A DNA stretch of 64,000 nucleotides from Lachnospiraceae bacterium (GTDB taxonomy: Bacteria; Bacillota; Clostridia; Lachnospirales; Lachnospiraceae): contig JAFUXA010000012.1 in the NCBI GenBank assembly GCA_017470985.1, positions 112,684 to 176,683 of the forward strand, written 5' to 3'. The first letter of the stretch is position 1; each line of letters starts with the position of its first letter. The position numbers were made by a program, and so were the translations under genes. The notes beneath the pieces were generated by a model. The model worked only from the letters and a program-made list of their open reading frames with translations. It was not told the origin of the DNA and ran no database searches. This document shows, one piece after another, positions 1-9,698 of this stretch.

Positions 1-1
1 T

Positions 2-811
2 ATCAAGAATCCGTTTTTTAACGAGATGGTATCTACTATTCTAAAGAGAGCCCATGAGCTGGGATACAATACATATTTACAACAAATCCGTGTAGGTGAA
101 GATGAAATTGCAGAGGCGGCATCTCTGGCCAAAAGCCATAAGCTTAAAGGTGTAATTCTACTGGGAGGTAATTTTGATAGAACTCCTGAGGAGATGAAAC
201 AGATTGATGTGCCGGTTGTATGCTGTACATTTTCCAACATTTTCGGAGGAGTATCCAGCAAAGATTTCTCCTCAGTATGTATAGATGATGAGGATACTGC
301 ATACAAAGCAGTGACTTATCTGGCGTCTCAGGGACACAAGAAAATCGCTATTGTGCTGCCTTCAGTGGAGGATAAGTCGATTTCCGAACTGAGATACAAG
401 GGCTACTGTAAAGCCATGGAGAAATCCGGATTGGATGTATATGATGATTTGATAATATCTACTGGAGATTATTCTATGGAGGCAGCTTATAGTGGAGTGA
501 AAGAAGCTGTTGAAAATGGTGCGGATTTCACAGCGGCCTTTGGAATATCTGATTTGATTGCTCTTGCAACAATGAAAGCTCTCTCAGATTGCGGAAAGAA
601 AATTCCGGAGGATGTATCTGTGGTGGGAATTGATGGAATAGATATGACATCATATTTTATACCAACATTGACTACTTTGGTACAGCCTAGAGATTTGATG
701 GCCAATAGAGCAGTAGAAATAATTGCGCAGATTATAGAAGGTGAAGAAAACGGAGTCCACGAAATCGTGGATGCAGAACTTAGAATAGGCGAAAGCGTTA
801 GAATTTTATAG
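2..811 (+). CDS. LacI/GalR-family transcriptional regulator, 5'-truncated by the window edge
   Basis: The open frame runs in from the left edge, beginning with residues [14 protein letters not shown], the usual start of the LacI/GalR effector domain just after the DNA-binding hinge. The helix-turn-helix therefore lies outside the window. The visible ~270 residues are a periplasmic-binding-protein-like sugar-sensing fold, including [21 protein letters not shown] near the C-terminus, a segment conserved in this family (V-x-G-x-D plus PxLTT). The gene ends 11 bases before the glgP start, so the two are probably co-transcribed and the regulator may control glycogen or maltodextrin breakdown. The effector is unknown. 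An internal ATG at 26 is not the true start. Confidence 0.9.
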   Translation: MKNPFFNEMVSTILKRAHELGYNTYLQQIRVGEDEIAEAASLAKSHKLKGVILLGGNFDRTPEEMKQIDVPVVCCTFSNIFGGVSSKDFSSVCIDDEDTAYKAVTYLASQGHKKIAIVLPSVEDKSISELRYKGYCKAMEKSGLDVYDDLIISTGDYSMEAAYSGVKEAVENGADFTAAFGISDLIALATMKALSDCGKKIPEDVSVVGIDGIDMTSYFIPTLTTLVQPRDLMANRAVEIIAQIIEGEENGVHEIVDAELRIGESVRIL

Positions 812-821
812 GGAGAAGAAC

Positions 822-3143
822 ATGTTAAAGGAATTATTTGCAAAGTTGAGAGGTGTAGCTGCCTCCGAGGATACCTTGGAACACAAGATCGACAGTATCT
901 TGAATGAATTATATGGTAAAAATTTGGATACAGCTTCAGAGCAGGAAGTGGCGGGAGCCCTTCTTACATTTACCAAGGCTTTGATGGAAGATATGCCAAG
1001 AGTTGCCGGAGAGAAAAAAGTATATTATATTTCGGCAGAATTTCTCATTGGTAAGTTGTTGTCAAACAACCTGATTAACTTAGGGCTTTATACAGAGGTT
1101 GATGACATTTTAAAGGCTCATGGGAAGAGCATGTTGAAGGTAGAAGAGTATGAGAGCGAACCATCTCTTGGAAATGGTGGACTCGGTAGATTGGCAGCAT
1201 GCTTTTTGGATTCCATAGCAACTCTTGAATTGCCGGGAGATGGTATTGGATTAAATTATCACTATGGATTGTTTAAGCAGGAGTTTGAGAACAAGCTTCA
1301 GAAGGAAGTGAAGAATCCATGGATTGATAAAGAAAACTGGCTTACAAGAAGAGAGGAAAGTTTTGTTGTTCCTTTCAGAAAATATAATGTTAATTCAGTA
1401 CTTTATGATGTGGCTGTACCGGGATATGAGACAGGGTCGGTAAATATGCTTCATTTGTTTGACTTGGATTCTATTGATGAGAACATTGTTCCTGAAGGAA
1501 GTATAGACTTCGACAAGGACGATATTGAAAAGAATCTGACACTGTTTTTATATCCTGATGATAGCGACAGAAAAGGACAGCTTCTGCGCATTTACCAGCA
1601 GTATTTTATGGTAAGTAACGGAGCTCAATATATTTTGGCAGACTGCAAGGCCAGAGGTTATGACTTGCACAAGCTATATGACCATGTGGTTATCCAGATA
1701 AATGATACACATCCATCAATGGTTATTCCTGAACTGATTCGTTTACTTCAGTTGGAAGGATTTACAATGGATGAGGCAATCGAGGTTGTAAGGCAGACAT
1801 GTGCTTATACTAATCATACAATTCTGGCAGAAGCTCTTGAGAAATGGCCTATAGATTATCTGGAGGAGGTTGTGCCACACCTTCTTCCTATTATCAGAGA
1901 ATTGGATAATAGAGTTAGAGAGACAGTTGATGATGCCAGTACATATATTATAGATGATACAGACAGAGTGCATATGGCTCATATGGATATTCATTATGGA
2001 TTTTCTATAAATGGTGTGGCTGCATTGCATACAGACATTTTAAAGGATAGCGAGTTAAATAATTTCTATAAACTCTATCCGGAGAAGTTTAATAATAAGA
2101 CAAATGGAATTACCTTCCGTAGATGGCTACTTCATTGTAATCCAGAGCTTACCTCCTTGCTCGTGGAGAAGATTGGACCGGAATTTAAGAAGGATGCTAT
2201 GAAACTTGTTGACTTCGAGGCGTATAAGGATGATGATGACGTGCTTAATCGCCTCGAGGAAATCAAGCGTAGAAACAAGGTGGAGCTGGCTGAGTTTATG
2301 AAGTCTCGTCAGGGAATAGAGATTAATCCGGATTCTATCTATGATGTGCAGGTCAAGAGATTGCATGAGTATAAGCGTCAGCAGATGAATGCTTTGTATG
2401 CTATTTATAAGTATTTAGAAATTAAGGCAGGTAATAAACCTGAGACTCCAATTACTATGATCTTTGGTGCCAAGGCTGCTCCTGCATATATAATTGCCAA
2501 GGATATTATTCATTTGATTTTATGCTTGCAGGAACTTACAGCAAATGATCCTGATGTAGCGCCTTATTTCAGAGTGGTTATGGCGGAGAATTATAATGTG
2601 GAATATGCTGCCAAGATTATTCCGGCAGCAGAGATTTCTGAACAGATTTCTCTTGCATCAAAGGAAGCATCAGGCACTTCTAACATGAAGTTCATGTTAA
2701 ATGGAGCTATTACTCTTGGAACAGAGGATGGAGCCAATGTGGAAATCAAGGATTTAGTTGGTGATGACAATATCTATATATTTGGTAAGAAATCAGATGA
2801 TGTAATCAAGTTGTATGCTGAATCTGCGTATAATGCCGGCAAGATTTATGAAGAGGATGAGCTGATTCATAAGTTGGTAGATTTCATTGTGGGACCGGAG
2901 ATTATGTCAATTGGCTGTGCTGAAAATCTGGAGAGACTGCATCATGAACTTGTAAGCAAGGATTGGTTTATGACACTTCTTGATTTGAGAGAGTATATTG
3001 ATATCAAGGAGAGAATATATGCTGATTATGCTGATAGAAAGCATTGGAATCAGATGGCTGTGACAAATATTGCCAAAGCTGGATTCTTCTCATCAGACAG
3101 AACTATTGCGCAGTACAATACTGATATTTGGAAATTAAAATAA
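822..3143 (+). CDS. glgP: Glycogen/starch/alpha-glucan phosphorylase (GT35)
   Basis: This enzyme releases glucose-1-phosphate from the non-reducing ends of glycogen or maltodextrin using pyridoxal phosphate, in the cytoplasm. The 773 residues are in the normal family range, slightly short. Visible signatures are [19 protein letters not shown] (about 112-130), [18 protein letters not shown] in the middle, [15 protein letters not shown], and the PLP site [15 protein letters not shown] with the Schiff-base lysine at residue 623. The start ATG follows a GGGAGAAGAA ribosome site and lies 11 bases after the LacI-type regulator, suggesting an operon. A strong terminator follows. Preference for glycogen versus short maltodextrins cannot be told from sequence alone. 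Confidence 0.97.
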   Translation: MLKELFAKLRGVAASEDTLEHKIDSILNELYGKNLDTASEQEVAGALLTFTKALMEDMPRVAGEKKVYYISAEFLIGKLLSNNLINLGLYTEVDDILKAHGKSMLKVEEYESEPSLGNGGLGRLAACFLDSIATLELPGDGIGLNYHYGLFKQEFENKLQKEVKNPWIDKENWLTRREESFVVPFRKYNVNSVLYDVAVPGYETGSVNMLHLFDLDSIDENIVPEGSIDFDKDDIEKNLTLFLYPDDSDRKGQLLRIYQQYFMVSNGAQYILADCKARGYDLHKLYDHVVIQINDTHPSMVIPELIRLLQLEGFTMDEAIEVVRQTCAYTNHTILAEALEKWPIDYLEEVVPHLLPIIRELDNRVRETVDDASTYIIDDTDRVHMAHMDIHYGFSINGVAALHTDILKDSELNNFYKLYPEKFNNKTNGITFRRWLLHCNPELTSLLVEKIGPEFKKDAMKLVDFEAYKDDDDVLNRLEEIKRRNKVELAEFMKSRQGIEINPDSIYDVQVKRLHEYKRQQMNALYAIYKYLEIKAGNKPETPITMIFGAKAAPAYIIAKDIIHLILCLQELTANDPDVAPYFRVVMAENYNVEYAAKIIPAAEISEQISLASKEASGTSNMKFMLNGAITLGTEDGANVEIKDLVGDDNIYIFGKKSDDVIKLYAESAYNAGKIYEEDELIHKLVDFIVGPEIMSIGCAENLERLHHELVSKDWFMTLLDLREYIDIKERIYADYADRKHWNQMAVTNIAKAGFFSSDRTIAQYNTDIWKLK

Positions 3144-3161
3144 TATTTTCAAGAAGAAGGG

Positions 3162-3190
3162 GAGCGTGACTTTTATGTCACGCTCTTTTT
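3162..3190 (+). terminator. Intrinsic terminator after glgP
   Basis: Perfect 9-bp stem GAGCGTGAC/GTCACGCTC with a six-base TTTTAT loop, followed at once by TTTTT. It lies 18 bases after the glgP stop and closes the regulator-glgP unit. Confidence 0.93.
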
Positions 3191-3230
3191 GGTGTAAAAT
3201 GTGTATGAAAAAAGATTTGGAGATGTGTAT

Positions 3231-3935
3231 ATGCTTAGGAATAAACAGACTATAGTATTGAATATGTCAAATGAATGCCTTGATGCTCCATATATGCCAG
3301 ATGATTGGGATGTCAGATTAGATTATTATGAAATGAGCGGAATCAATTGTTATCTGGATGATGAGTCGGGGAAAAATATTCGTGATGATTTGAGAAAATA
3401 TGGACCAGAAGGAATACATTATATAGATAATGGGAACTATCATTATCTATCCCTACTATTTCTTGAAATGATAGAAGAAGATTTCGCACTTGTATTGTAT
3501 GATAATCATCCGGATATGAAGCCACCAACATTTGGCGGGATTACTTCTTGTGGTGGCTGGGTCCTTGAAGCAGCAGAGAGGTTAGAGCATTTAAAGCGTA
3601 TATATATGATAGGTATGGAATCCGCTTTGATTGATGAATTAGGCACCCTTCATGAGAAGGTGGTATATATAAAAAGCCATAAGGATGGAGATTGGCGCGA
3701 GCAAAGAGTGATTGATGGTATTACGAATGAGTATGAGCTGGTTGATAATGATATAAGTGAAGTGCTTGCAAATGAAAGTTTACCACTGGCAATTTCTCTT
3801 GATTTGGATGTGCTTAAGGAAGATGAATTTCAGTGTGGTTGGAGCCAGGGGATAATGACTGCAGCGGAGATGAAATCGCAGGTTGTGAGTATTATAAATA
3901 ATCATGATGTGATTATGATTGATGTATGCGGTTGA
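3231..3935 (+). CDS. Arginase/ureohydrolase-fold family protein of unknown substrate
   Basis: A 234-residue protein with marks of the binuclear-metal arginase fold: YHYLSLLFLEMI, then YDNHPDMKPP (the D-x-H-x-D metal motif) and SLDLDVL (D-x-D). The family hydrolyses guanidino groups, or in some branches other C-N bonds, but this short divergent member does not match classical arginase or agmatinase closely, so the substrate is left open. The ATG at 3231 is preferred because TTGGAG sits 8 bases before it; an in-frame GTG at 3201 directly abuts the glgP terminator and has no ribosome site. It is probably transcribed alone, between two terminators. No partner gene in arginine or polyamine metabolism is nearby. 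Confidence 0.7.
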   Translation: MLRNKQTIVLNMSNECLDAPYMPDDWDVRLDYYEMSGINCYLDDESGKNIRDDLRKYGPEGIHYIDNGNYHYLSLLFLEMIEEDFALVLYDNHPDMKPPTFGGITSCGGWVLEAAERLEHLKRIYMIGMESALIDELGTLHEKVVYIKSHKDGDWREQRVIDGITNEYELVDNDISEVLANESLPLAISLDLDVLKEDEFQCGWSQGIMTAAEMKSQVVSIINNHDVIMIDVCG

Positions 3936-3967
3936 TAAAAAATCGGATTTATAAAAAACAGATTAAT

Positions 3968-4005
3968 AAAAAAACGGATTAATGCAAAATGCATTAATCC
4001 GTTTT
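3968..4005 (-). terminator. Intrinsic terminator shared by the arginase-like gene and pckA
   Basis: Perfect 16-bp stem (3971-3986 with 3990-4005) around an AAA loop. Read on the minus strand it ends pckA and runs into a T-tract (A-tract 3968-3974 on the plus strand). Its own T-rich arm may also stop plus-strand transcripts of the arginase-like gene, so it is probably bidirectional. Confidence 0.88.
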
Positions 4006-4047
4006 GTATATTCTAAGATATAAACTAGTTAAATAGCTTTTGACAAA

Positions 4048-5661
4048 TTACAACTGTGGACCAGCTGATACAAGAGCCTTTCCAGCATCATTTGATGTGT
4101 ACTTAACGAAGTTCTTGTTGAATCTCTCTGCAAGATCCTTTGCCTTTGTCTCCCATTCAGAAGCATCAGCATATGTATCTCTAGGATCAAGGATAGCTGG
4201 GTCTACACCTGGAAGCTCTGTAGGAACTTCGAAGTTGAACATAGGAATTGTCTTTGTAGGAGCGTTCTTGATATCACCTGAAAGGATAGCATCGATGATT
4301 CCTCTTGTATCCTTGATTGTGATTCTCTTACCAGTTCCGTTCCATCCTGTGTTTACAAGGTAAGCCTTAGCACCAGACTTCTCCATCTTCTTAACAAGCT
4401 CTTCAGCATACTTTGTAGGATGAAGCTCTAAGAATGCCTGACCGAAACATGCTGAGAATGTAGGTGTTGGCTCTGTGATTCCTCTCTCTGTACCAGCAAG
4501 CTTAGCAGTAAATCCTGAAAGGAAGTAGTACTTTGTCTGCTCTGGTGTAAGAATTGATACTGGAGGCAATACTCCAAATGCATCAGCTGAAAGGAAGATT
4601 ACATTATCTGCTGCAGGACCAGAAGATACATTGTTAACTTCTGCTGCAATATTGTTGATGTGATCGATTGGATAAGATACACGAGTGTTCTCTGTTACGC
4701 TCTTATCATCGAAGTCAATCTTGCCGTTTGCATCTACAGTTACATTTTCAAGAAGAGCATCTCTCTTGATTGCGTTGTAGATATCTGGCTCAGATTCTTT
4801 ATCAAGGCCGATAACCTTGGCGTAGCATCCACCTTCGAAGTTGAATACTCCGTTGTCATCCCAACCGTGCTCATCATCACCGATAAGACGACGCTTTGGA
4901 TCTGTAGAAAGAGTAGTCTTTCCTGTTCCTGACAAACCGAAGAAGATAGCTGTGTGCTTTCCGTCCATGTCGCAGTTTGCAGAGCAGTGCATAGAAGCAA
5001 TACCCTTAAGTGGAAGGTAGTAGTTCATCATAGAGAACATACCCTTCTTCATCTCTCCGCCGTACCATGTGTTGATGATAACCTGCTCGCGGCTTGTGAT
5101 ATTGAAAGCTACACATGTCTCAGAGTTAAGACCTAACTCCTTGTAGTTCTCAACCTTTGCCTTTGAAGCATTGTATACAACGAAATCAGGCTCGAAGTTC
5201 TCAAGTTCAGCATCTGTTGGCTGGATGAACATGTTCTTTACGAAATGTGCCTGCCAAGCAACTTCTACGATGAAACGAACTGCCATACGTGTGTCAGCGT
5301 TTGCACCACAGAATGCATCAACTACAAATAATCTCTTGTTGCAAAGCTCTTTCTTTGCGAGATCCTTTACTGTAGCCCATACTTCTTCGCTCATTGGATG
5401 GTTGTCATTTGGATACTCAGGTGTGTTCCACCATACTGTGTCCTTTGAGTTGTCATCCATTACGATGTACTTATCTTTTGGAGAACGTCCTGTGTAGATA
5501 CCTGTCATAACATTTACAGCATCCAATTCAGTGTTCTGACCAATTTCATATCCTGTAAGACCAGATTTTGTCTCCTCCTCGAACAACTGCTCGTAAGAAG
5601 GGTTGTAAACAACCTCAGTTGTTCCAGTAATACCATGTTTTGTCAAATCGATATTTGCCAT
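4048..5661 (-). CDS. pckA: Phosphoenolpyruvate carboxykinase (ATP)
   Basis: It interconverts oxaloacetate + ATP and PEP + CO2 + ADP; in rumen and gut anaerobes it often runs in the CO2-fixing direction toward succinate or oxaloacetate. The 537 residues are full length. Key motifs are [10 protein letters not shown] (about 56-65), the P-loop GLSGTGKTT at 242-250, the metal site LIGDDEHGW just after it, and [10 protein letters not shown] near the C-terminus. The start codon follows AAAGGATAGG on the minus strand. The promoter lies in the 105-base gap upstream, so the gene is probably monocistronic. Direction of flux cannot be read from sequence. Confidence 0.98.
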   Translation of the reverse strand: MANIDLTKHGITGTTEVVYNPSYEQLFEEETKSGLTGYEIGQNTELDAVNVMTGIYTGRSPKDKYIVMDDNSKDTVWWNTPEYPNDNHPMSEEVWATVKDLAKKELCNKRLFVVDAFCGANADTRMAVRFIVEVAWQAHFVKNMFIQPTDAELENFEPDFVVYNASKAKVENYKELGLNSETCVAFNITSREQVIINTWYGGEMKKGMFSMMNYYLPLKGIASMHCSANCDMDGKHTAIFFGLSGTGKTTLSTDPKRRLIGDDEHGWDDNGVFNFEGGCYAKVIGLDKESEPDIYNAIKRDALLENVTVDANGKIDFDDKSVTENTRVSYPIDHINNIAAEVNNVSSGPAADNVIFLSADAFGVLPPVSILTPEQTKYYFLSGFTAKLAGTERGITEPTPTFSACFGQAFLELHPTKYAEELVKKMEKSGAKAYLVNTGWNGTGKRITIKDTRGIIDAILSGDIKNAPTKTIPMFNFEVPTELPGVDPAILDPRDTYADASEWETKAKDLAERFNKNFVKYTSNDAGKALVSAGPQL

Positions 5662-5717
5662 AGTTTTTACCTATCCTTTCATTTGTTTGTGATTTTAAAA
5701 AATCTTAACCGAGTACT

Positions 5718-5746
5718 ATAATAAATTAGATTTGTATAAAAATCAA
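5718..5746 (-). promoter_or_regulatory. Probable sigma-A promoter of pckA
   Basis: On the minus strand TTGATT (5746-5741) and TATTAT (5723-5718) are 17 bases apart, about 60-80 bases upstream of the pckA start. No obvious operator overlaps them. Confidence 0.65.
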
Positions 5747-5766
5747 TACATTGGCAGTATATATCG

Positions 5767-6621
5767 TTATTTTTTTAACAGAATGTCTAAATAGTTGCCA
5801 CTCATTTGGATTGATTTCATAGGATCACCATCAATCCAGTTATTGTGTGTTTCAAGAACGATGGATTCCACCTGGTTGGCGCATGCAATATCAACCAGCG
5901 TCTGCAGATCCATATTACCGGTACCTAATTCCATGGCGCCGGATTTGAGAATAGGTGTCATGGCAGGACCAGTGATTCTAGATCCTCTATCATTTATGTG
6001 GTAGAGATTCATGCGTGTTCCTATCTTTTGCATTAGTGCTGGAACATTTATGCCACACTCCGTAGCCCAATAAGAATCAAATTCGAAATGTACATAATCT
6101 GGATTTGTTTCTTCTAGGATTGTTTCATAAGCAGATTTATCAGTGCCGGCGACTTTGAGGAAATCTACATTGTGATTATGATACATGAGAGTGATTCCGG
6201 CTTCAGCCAGTTTGGCTCCGCATTGATTCAAATCAGAACACAAGCCCTTGATAGCCTCTGGATCTGTATAGTCGAAACGGTACATGCCTGTGATGACAAT
6301 GTTTTTGGTGTTGTATCTCTCACACTCTTCTATGATGGCATCAGGATTATTCTTGATGCCGTTTAAATCTTCATGAATGCTTATGATTTCAAGACCTGCT
6401 TCCTGTGCCAGTTCTAACCAATTGAATTTACCGCCGTTGCCTGTAGGCATGCCTGCAAATTTAGTTAGCATACGCACCATCATTGATGATGGACGAATCA
6501 TAAATCCATTGAGCTCTATGCCATCATATCCTGCGGCTTTGATCTTCTTCAAAGTATCTAAAGCCTGGGATTCACTTTTGGAAATTGTTCCTAGCATTAT
6601 CTGTTGTACACCTGTTTTCAT
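5767..6621 (-). CDS. Sugar phosphate isomerase/epimerase (xylose-isomerase-like TIM barrel)
   Basis: A 284-residue AP-endonuclease-2 / xylose-isomerase-like TIM barrel. Visible features are GYDGIELNGFM near the N-terminus, EIISIHEDL, MYHNHNVDF, HFEFDSYWATECG and VLETHNNWIDGDPM, which carry the metal-binding His, Glu and Asp residues of the fold (H-N-H, FEFD, ETH). Such proteins isomerise or epimerise sugars, inosose or related carbohydrates; the exact substrate is not identifiable. The start at 6621 (MKTGVQQIML) is chosen because AGGAGG lies 7 bases upstream; the seven-codon-longer frame at 6642 has no ribosome site. It shares direction with pckA but that gene has its own promoter. Confidence 0.85.
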   Translation of the reverse strand: MKTGVQQIMLGTISKSESQALDTLKKIKAAGYDGIELNGFMIRPSSMMVRMLTKFAGMPTGNGGKFNWLELAQEAGLEIISIHEDLNGIKNNPDAIIEECERYNTKNIVITGMYRFDYTDPEAIKGLCSDLNQCGAKLAEAGITLMYHNHNVDFLKVAGTDKSAYETILEETNPDYVHFEFDSYWATECGINVPALMQKIGTRMNLYHINDRGSRITGPAMTPILKSGAMELGTGNMDLQTLVDIACANQVESIVLETHNNWIDGDPMKSIQMSGNYLDILLKK

Positions 6622-6844
6622 ATGTATCCTCCTGTATATCACCTTCTGCCATAGTGTGACTTTATATACACAATATGCATGGTGACTTAATAATAAACCT
6701 ATGTTTTACAATATTATTATAGGAAGTGATAGGAAAAATAGCACACAGATTTTTCGCTTAAATGTACAGAAACTGGTTTTTGTTGGTGGAAAATTGCCCG
6801 TTGTGAAATGTATTTATAAAAGTACAAAATTGCATGGCAAATAA

Positions 6845-6856
6845 CCCCCAGGGGGG
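6845..6856. promoter_or_regulatory. Candidate metal-responsive operator (C5-A-G6 block) at the cbiM promoter
   Basis: CCCCCAGGGGGG is an odd-centred palindromic GC block inside an otherwise AT-rich intergenic region, ending one base before a possible -35 (TTGTGA, 6858). G-tract operators are typical of CsoR/RcnR-family metal sensors, and the downstream genes import cobalt or nickel, so a metal repressor site is a reasonable inference. No such regulator gene is in the window. Confidence 0.4.
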
Positions 6857-6857
6857 C

Positions 6858-6886
6858 TTGTGAGAGGAACTATGCTTATATAAGAT
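6858..6886 (+). promoter_or_regulatory. Possible promoter of cbiMQO
   Basis: TTGTGA (6858-6863) and TAAGAT (6881-6886) are separated by 17 bases; the start codon is 42 bases beyond. The match is modest, but the position next to the GC palindrome supports it. Confidence 0.4.
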
Positions 6887-6928
6887 TATTTTCAGAGTTA
6901 AAACAACATGGAAGGGGATTATGTAATT

Positions 6929-7960
6929 ATGCATATGGCAGACGCGCTTCTTGCACCAGCAGTTGCAGGAACAATGTATGTGGCATCTACAGGAGTAGCT
7001 GCTTATTCAATTAAGAAAGTTAAGATGGAAAACGATCCAAAGAAAATTCCGGTAATGGGAGTAATGGGAGCATTTGTTTTCGCAACACAGATGTTGAACT
7101 TTACAATTCCTGGAACAGGTTCTTCAGGACATTTGTGTGGAGGCATGATGCTTTCTGCATTGCTTGGACCATGGGCAGGATTTCTTACAATGATTGGGGT
7201 GTTATTGGTTCAGTGCCTGATGTTTGCTGACGGTGGATTGTTAGCCTTGGGAGCAAATGTATGGAATATGGCATTCTACGGATGTTTTATTGGTTCATTA
7301 TTAATATGGAAACCAATTATGAAAAAAGGAGCTACAAAGGGTAAGATTGTAGGCGCTTCAATTTTGGGGTGTGTACTTACTTTGCAGTTGGGAGCATTCT
7401 CAGTAGTTTTAGAGACATTGGCATCTGGAATTACAGAGTTACCATTTAGCGTATTTGTAGCAACAATGCAGCCTATTCATTTGGCAATTGGTTTTGTAGA
7501 AGGTCTTATCACTTCAGCAGTTTTGGTATTCATTCATGAAGCTAGACCAGAGATGCTCTGGGGTGTTGGTGGAAATGATAATTTAACATCTATTGATGTT
7601 GCTGATTCAAAGGGTAAGTTAACATTCAAGAAGACTATTGGTGTGCTTGCAATAGTAGCAGCAATTGCAGCTGGTATCGTATCACTATTCGCTTCAGCTT
7701 ATCCAGATGGACTGGAGTGGTCTATGGAGCAGGTGGCAGGAACAAGTGAGCTTGAGGCAGCAGGTGGTGCTTATGATGTGGCCAACAATATTCAGACAGC
7801 AACTTCAATTTTGCCTGATTATGCTTTCAAGGGATCTGATTCTGTACTTGGTACAACAACATCAGGACTTGTAGGCGGACTTGTTGTCGTGTTACTATGT
7901 GTAGGTGTAAGCTTGGCTTTCAAGTTCTTCAAGAATAATAAAAAAGAAGCCAACGCATAG
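6929..7960 (+). CDS. cbiM: ECF-type cobalt/nickel importer, substrate-binding membrane protein (CbiM with PDGLE domain)
   Basis: This is the metal-recognising membrane component of a group I energy-coupling-factor importer for Co2+ or Ni2+. The 343-residue chain begins MHMADALLAP; in CbiM/NikM proteins the N-terminal Met-x-His segment forms part of the metal site, which argues for the ATG at 6929 (AAGGGGA 10 bases upstream) over the in-frame ATG at 6908. Residues ~1-210 are the multi-helix CbiM domain; ~235-340 hold two membrane helices flanking SAYPDGLEWSM, the PDGLE-type small-subunit domain often encoded separately. So CbiM and a CbiN/NikN-like part are fused. The stop lies 5 bases before cbiQ. 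Cobalt versus nickel cannot be decided. Confidence 0.9.
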   Translation: MHMADALLAPAVAGTMYVASTGVAAYSIKKVKMENDPKKIPVMGVMGAFVFATQMLNFTIPGTGSSGHLCGGMMLSALLGPWAGFLTMIGVLLVQCLMFADGGLLALGANVWNMAFYGCFIGSLLIWKPIMKKGATKGKIVGASILGCVLTLQLGAFSVVLETLASGITELPFSVFVATMQPIHLAIGFVEGLITSAVLVFIHEARPEMLWGVGGNDNLTSIDVADSKGKLTFKKTIGVLAIVAAIAAGIVSLFASAYPDGLEWSMEQVAGTSELEAAGGAYDVANNIQTATSILPDYAFKGSDSVLGTTTSGLVGGLVVVLLCVGVSLAFKFFKNNKKEANA

Positions 7961-7965
7961 GGGAT

Positions 7966-8799
7966 ATGTCGACAATTGATAATAAGCTAAAAGCAATTTC
8001 AAATATAAATACTTTACAGCAACGAGACCAGTGGGTGAATCATCTTCATCCACTGGTTAAGTTGCTTTTGACATTTATATATATCATTTCAGTAGTTTCA
8101 ATTAGCAAGTACAATTTGAGCAAAATGCTTGTATTTGCTATTTATCCATTTTTTTGCTTCAACCTGGCAGATTTGAACTTTAGGGATGCCATATATCGTA
8201 TGAGATTGATACTGCCATTGGTTATGGTGGTGGGTATATTTAATCCAATATTTGACAGAGATATTATGCTGTATATTGGTGGAAATGTAATGGCAAATGG
8301 AGAACATGTAGGAGGGCTCGCAATATCAGCGGGAGTAATCTCTATGCTGACTCTCATGCTCAAGGGTGTGTACGCAGTGCTTGCAACCTATATCCTGATT
8401 GCTACCACATCTATAGAAGAGATATGTTATGCTATGCGCAAACTTCATGTGCCCCAGATTCTGGTGCTGGTTATTCTATTGATTAACAGATACATCTACA
8501 TACTGGGTGAGGAAGCCAGCCGCATAATGACAGCTTACAAACTTCGTGCGCCATCTCAGAAGGGGATACATTATAAAGCCTGGGGGCCTCTTGTGGGACA
8601 GTGGCTGATTAGAAGTATGGACAGAGCTGAAACTGTATATGAAAGCATGCAGCTTAGAGGTTTTAATGGAGAGTACAGATATGTTGCTGACCAGAAAACC
8701 AGGGCGACAGATGTGATATATTTTATGGTATGGTTGGCGGTGTTTGCAGTATTTAGATTTACCAATGTGGTTGAACTGCTTGGAGGGTTGTTTGTATGA
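7966..8799 (+). CDS. cbiQ: ECF transporter T component (CbiQ/EcfT)
   Basis: A 277-residue integral membrane protein that couples the ATPase to the metal-binding subunit. Hydrophobic helices span roughly residues 28-110 and 120-165 and one lies near the C-terminus. The cytoplasmic coupling region carries RAETVYESMQLRGF (about 220-233), the Ala-Arg-Gly-type motif through which EcfT proteins contact the ATPase grooves. The start follows AGGGGAT very closely, five bases after the cbiM stop. Its end overlaps the cbiO start by four bases (ATGA), so the three genes form a tight translationally coupled operon. Confidence 0.9.
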   Translation: MSTIDNKLKAISNINTLQQRDQWVNHLHPLVKLLLTFIYIISVVSISKYNLSKMLVFAIYPFFCFNLADLNFRDAIYRMRLILPLVMVVGIFNPIFDRDIMLYIGGNVMANGEHVGGLAISAGVISMLTLMLKGVYAVLATYILIATTSIEEICYAMRKLHVPQILVLVILLINRYIYILGEEASRIMTAYKLRAPSQKGIHYKAWGPLVGQWLIRSMDRAETVYESMQLRGFNGEYRYVADQKTRATDVIYFMVWLAVFAVFRFTNVVELLGGLFV

Positions 8800-9548
8800 A
8801 AACTGGGATAGAGAAACATTTATTACATATAGAAAATCTGAGCTATCATTATGAAAATGATGAGCCTGTGCTGAAAAATATTAATATTGATGTGAATCAG
8901 GGGGAGAGCATTGGAGTGATTGGAACCAACGGAGTGGGAAAATCCACTTTGTTGAAACTTCTGGTAGGCTTGCTTCTGGATTATGATGGTACCCTTGAAG
9001 TGGTTAATCATCCTATGATTCGTGAAAATGTAAATCATATCCGTGAGCATATTGGATATGTATTCCAGGATTCGGATAATCAGCTCTTTATGACAACAGT
9101 TGGGGAGGATGTGGCTTTCGGTCCTATTAATTATGGTTTGCCACAGGATGAGGTGAATCGCAGAGTTGATGAGGCTCTTCGTCTGACTCATATAGAGCAT
9201 CTCCGGGACAAGCATGTATACAAACTATCTGGTGGAGAGAAGAAGCTTGCATCTATTGCCACAATTCTGTCCATGGAGCCGGATATCATTCTGATGGATG
9301 AGCCATCTGTGGCATTAGATCCACAGAACAGGAGGCACCTGATTAATCTGTTAAATGATTTAGCTCCTATGAAGATAATAGCAAGTCACGATTTGGATTT
9401 TGTATTGGATACCTGTGATAGGGTGGTGCTTCTATATGAGGGCGAGATAATTGCCGATGGACCTGCTGATGAAATATTGAGGGACAAAGAATTGCTCGAA
9501 TCCCATGGTCTGGAACTTCCAATCAGATATTATTATCAAGAAATTTAG
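8796..9548 (+). CDS. cbiO: ECF transporter ATP-binding protein (CbiO/EcfA)
   Basis: The ATPase that powers the cobalt/nickel importer. The 250 residues include Walker A GTNGVGKST (about 44-52), the Q-loop in GYVFQDSDNQLF, the signature LSGGEKK, Walker B IILMDEPS and the switch histidine in ASHDLDF. Only one ATPase gene is present, as is usual for dedicated (group I) metal ECF systems, where it works as a homodimer. The ATG overlaps the cbiQ stop. A hairpin with a short T-run follows. Confidence 0.94.
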   Translation: MKTGIEKHLLHIENLSYHYENDEPVLKNINIDVNQGESIGVIGTNGVGKSTLLKLLVGLLLDYDGTLEVVNHPMIRENVNHIREHIGYVFQDSDNQLFMTTVGEDVAFGPINYGLPQDEVNRRVDEALRLTHIEHLRDKHVYKLSGGEKKLASIATILSMEPDIILMDEPSVALDPQNRRHLINLLNDLAPMKIIASHDLDFVLDTCDRVVLLYEGEIIADGPADEILRDKELLESHGLELPIRYYYQEI

Positions 9549-9618
9549 AATATATGTAGAAATTAAAATGAGATTGATTGCAAATTTTAGCAAAAAAATT
9601 ATTTTAGTACAATAAAGG

Positions 9619-9660
9619 ATATGCTATATTATTTCTTGTGAAATGATATGGCATATTTTT
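9619..9660 (+). terminator. Probable terminator of the cbiMQO operon
   Basis: A 16-bp stem (9619-9634 with 9641-9656, two G-T pairs) around CTTGTG, followed by TTTT. The stem is AT-rich and the T-run short, so termination may be partial. Confidence 0.65.
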
Positions 9661-9698
9661 AAATAAGTATTTATAGCAGATCGATATAAGGACAACGG

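Larger units (their letters stand above)
6622..6928. other. Divergent intergenic region between the TIM-barrel gene and cbiM
   Basis: About 307 bases, AT-rich, carrying promoters in both directions. Near the minus-strand gene, TGTGT and TCACA half-sites face each other eight bases apart (TTGTGTATATAAAGTCACAC read on the minus strand), loosely like a CRP/FNR-type site but with the wrong spacing. Near cbiM there is a striking GC block at 6845-6856, listed separately. The conserved cores of the cobalamin and NiCo riboswitches were looked for and not found. Confidence 0.5.

Noticed and set aside
4040-4363. Plus-strand frame opposite the pckA 3' end
   Set aside because: Antisense shadow of a clearly real full-length pckA.
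6660-6928. Cobalamin or NiCo riboswitch before cbiM
   Set aside because: No B12-box-like core nor the NiCo GGG-junction pattern was found; only the C5-A-G6 block stands out.
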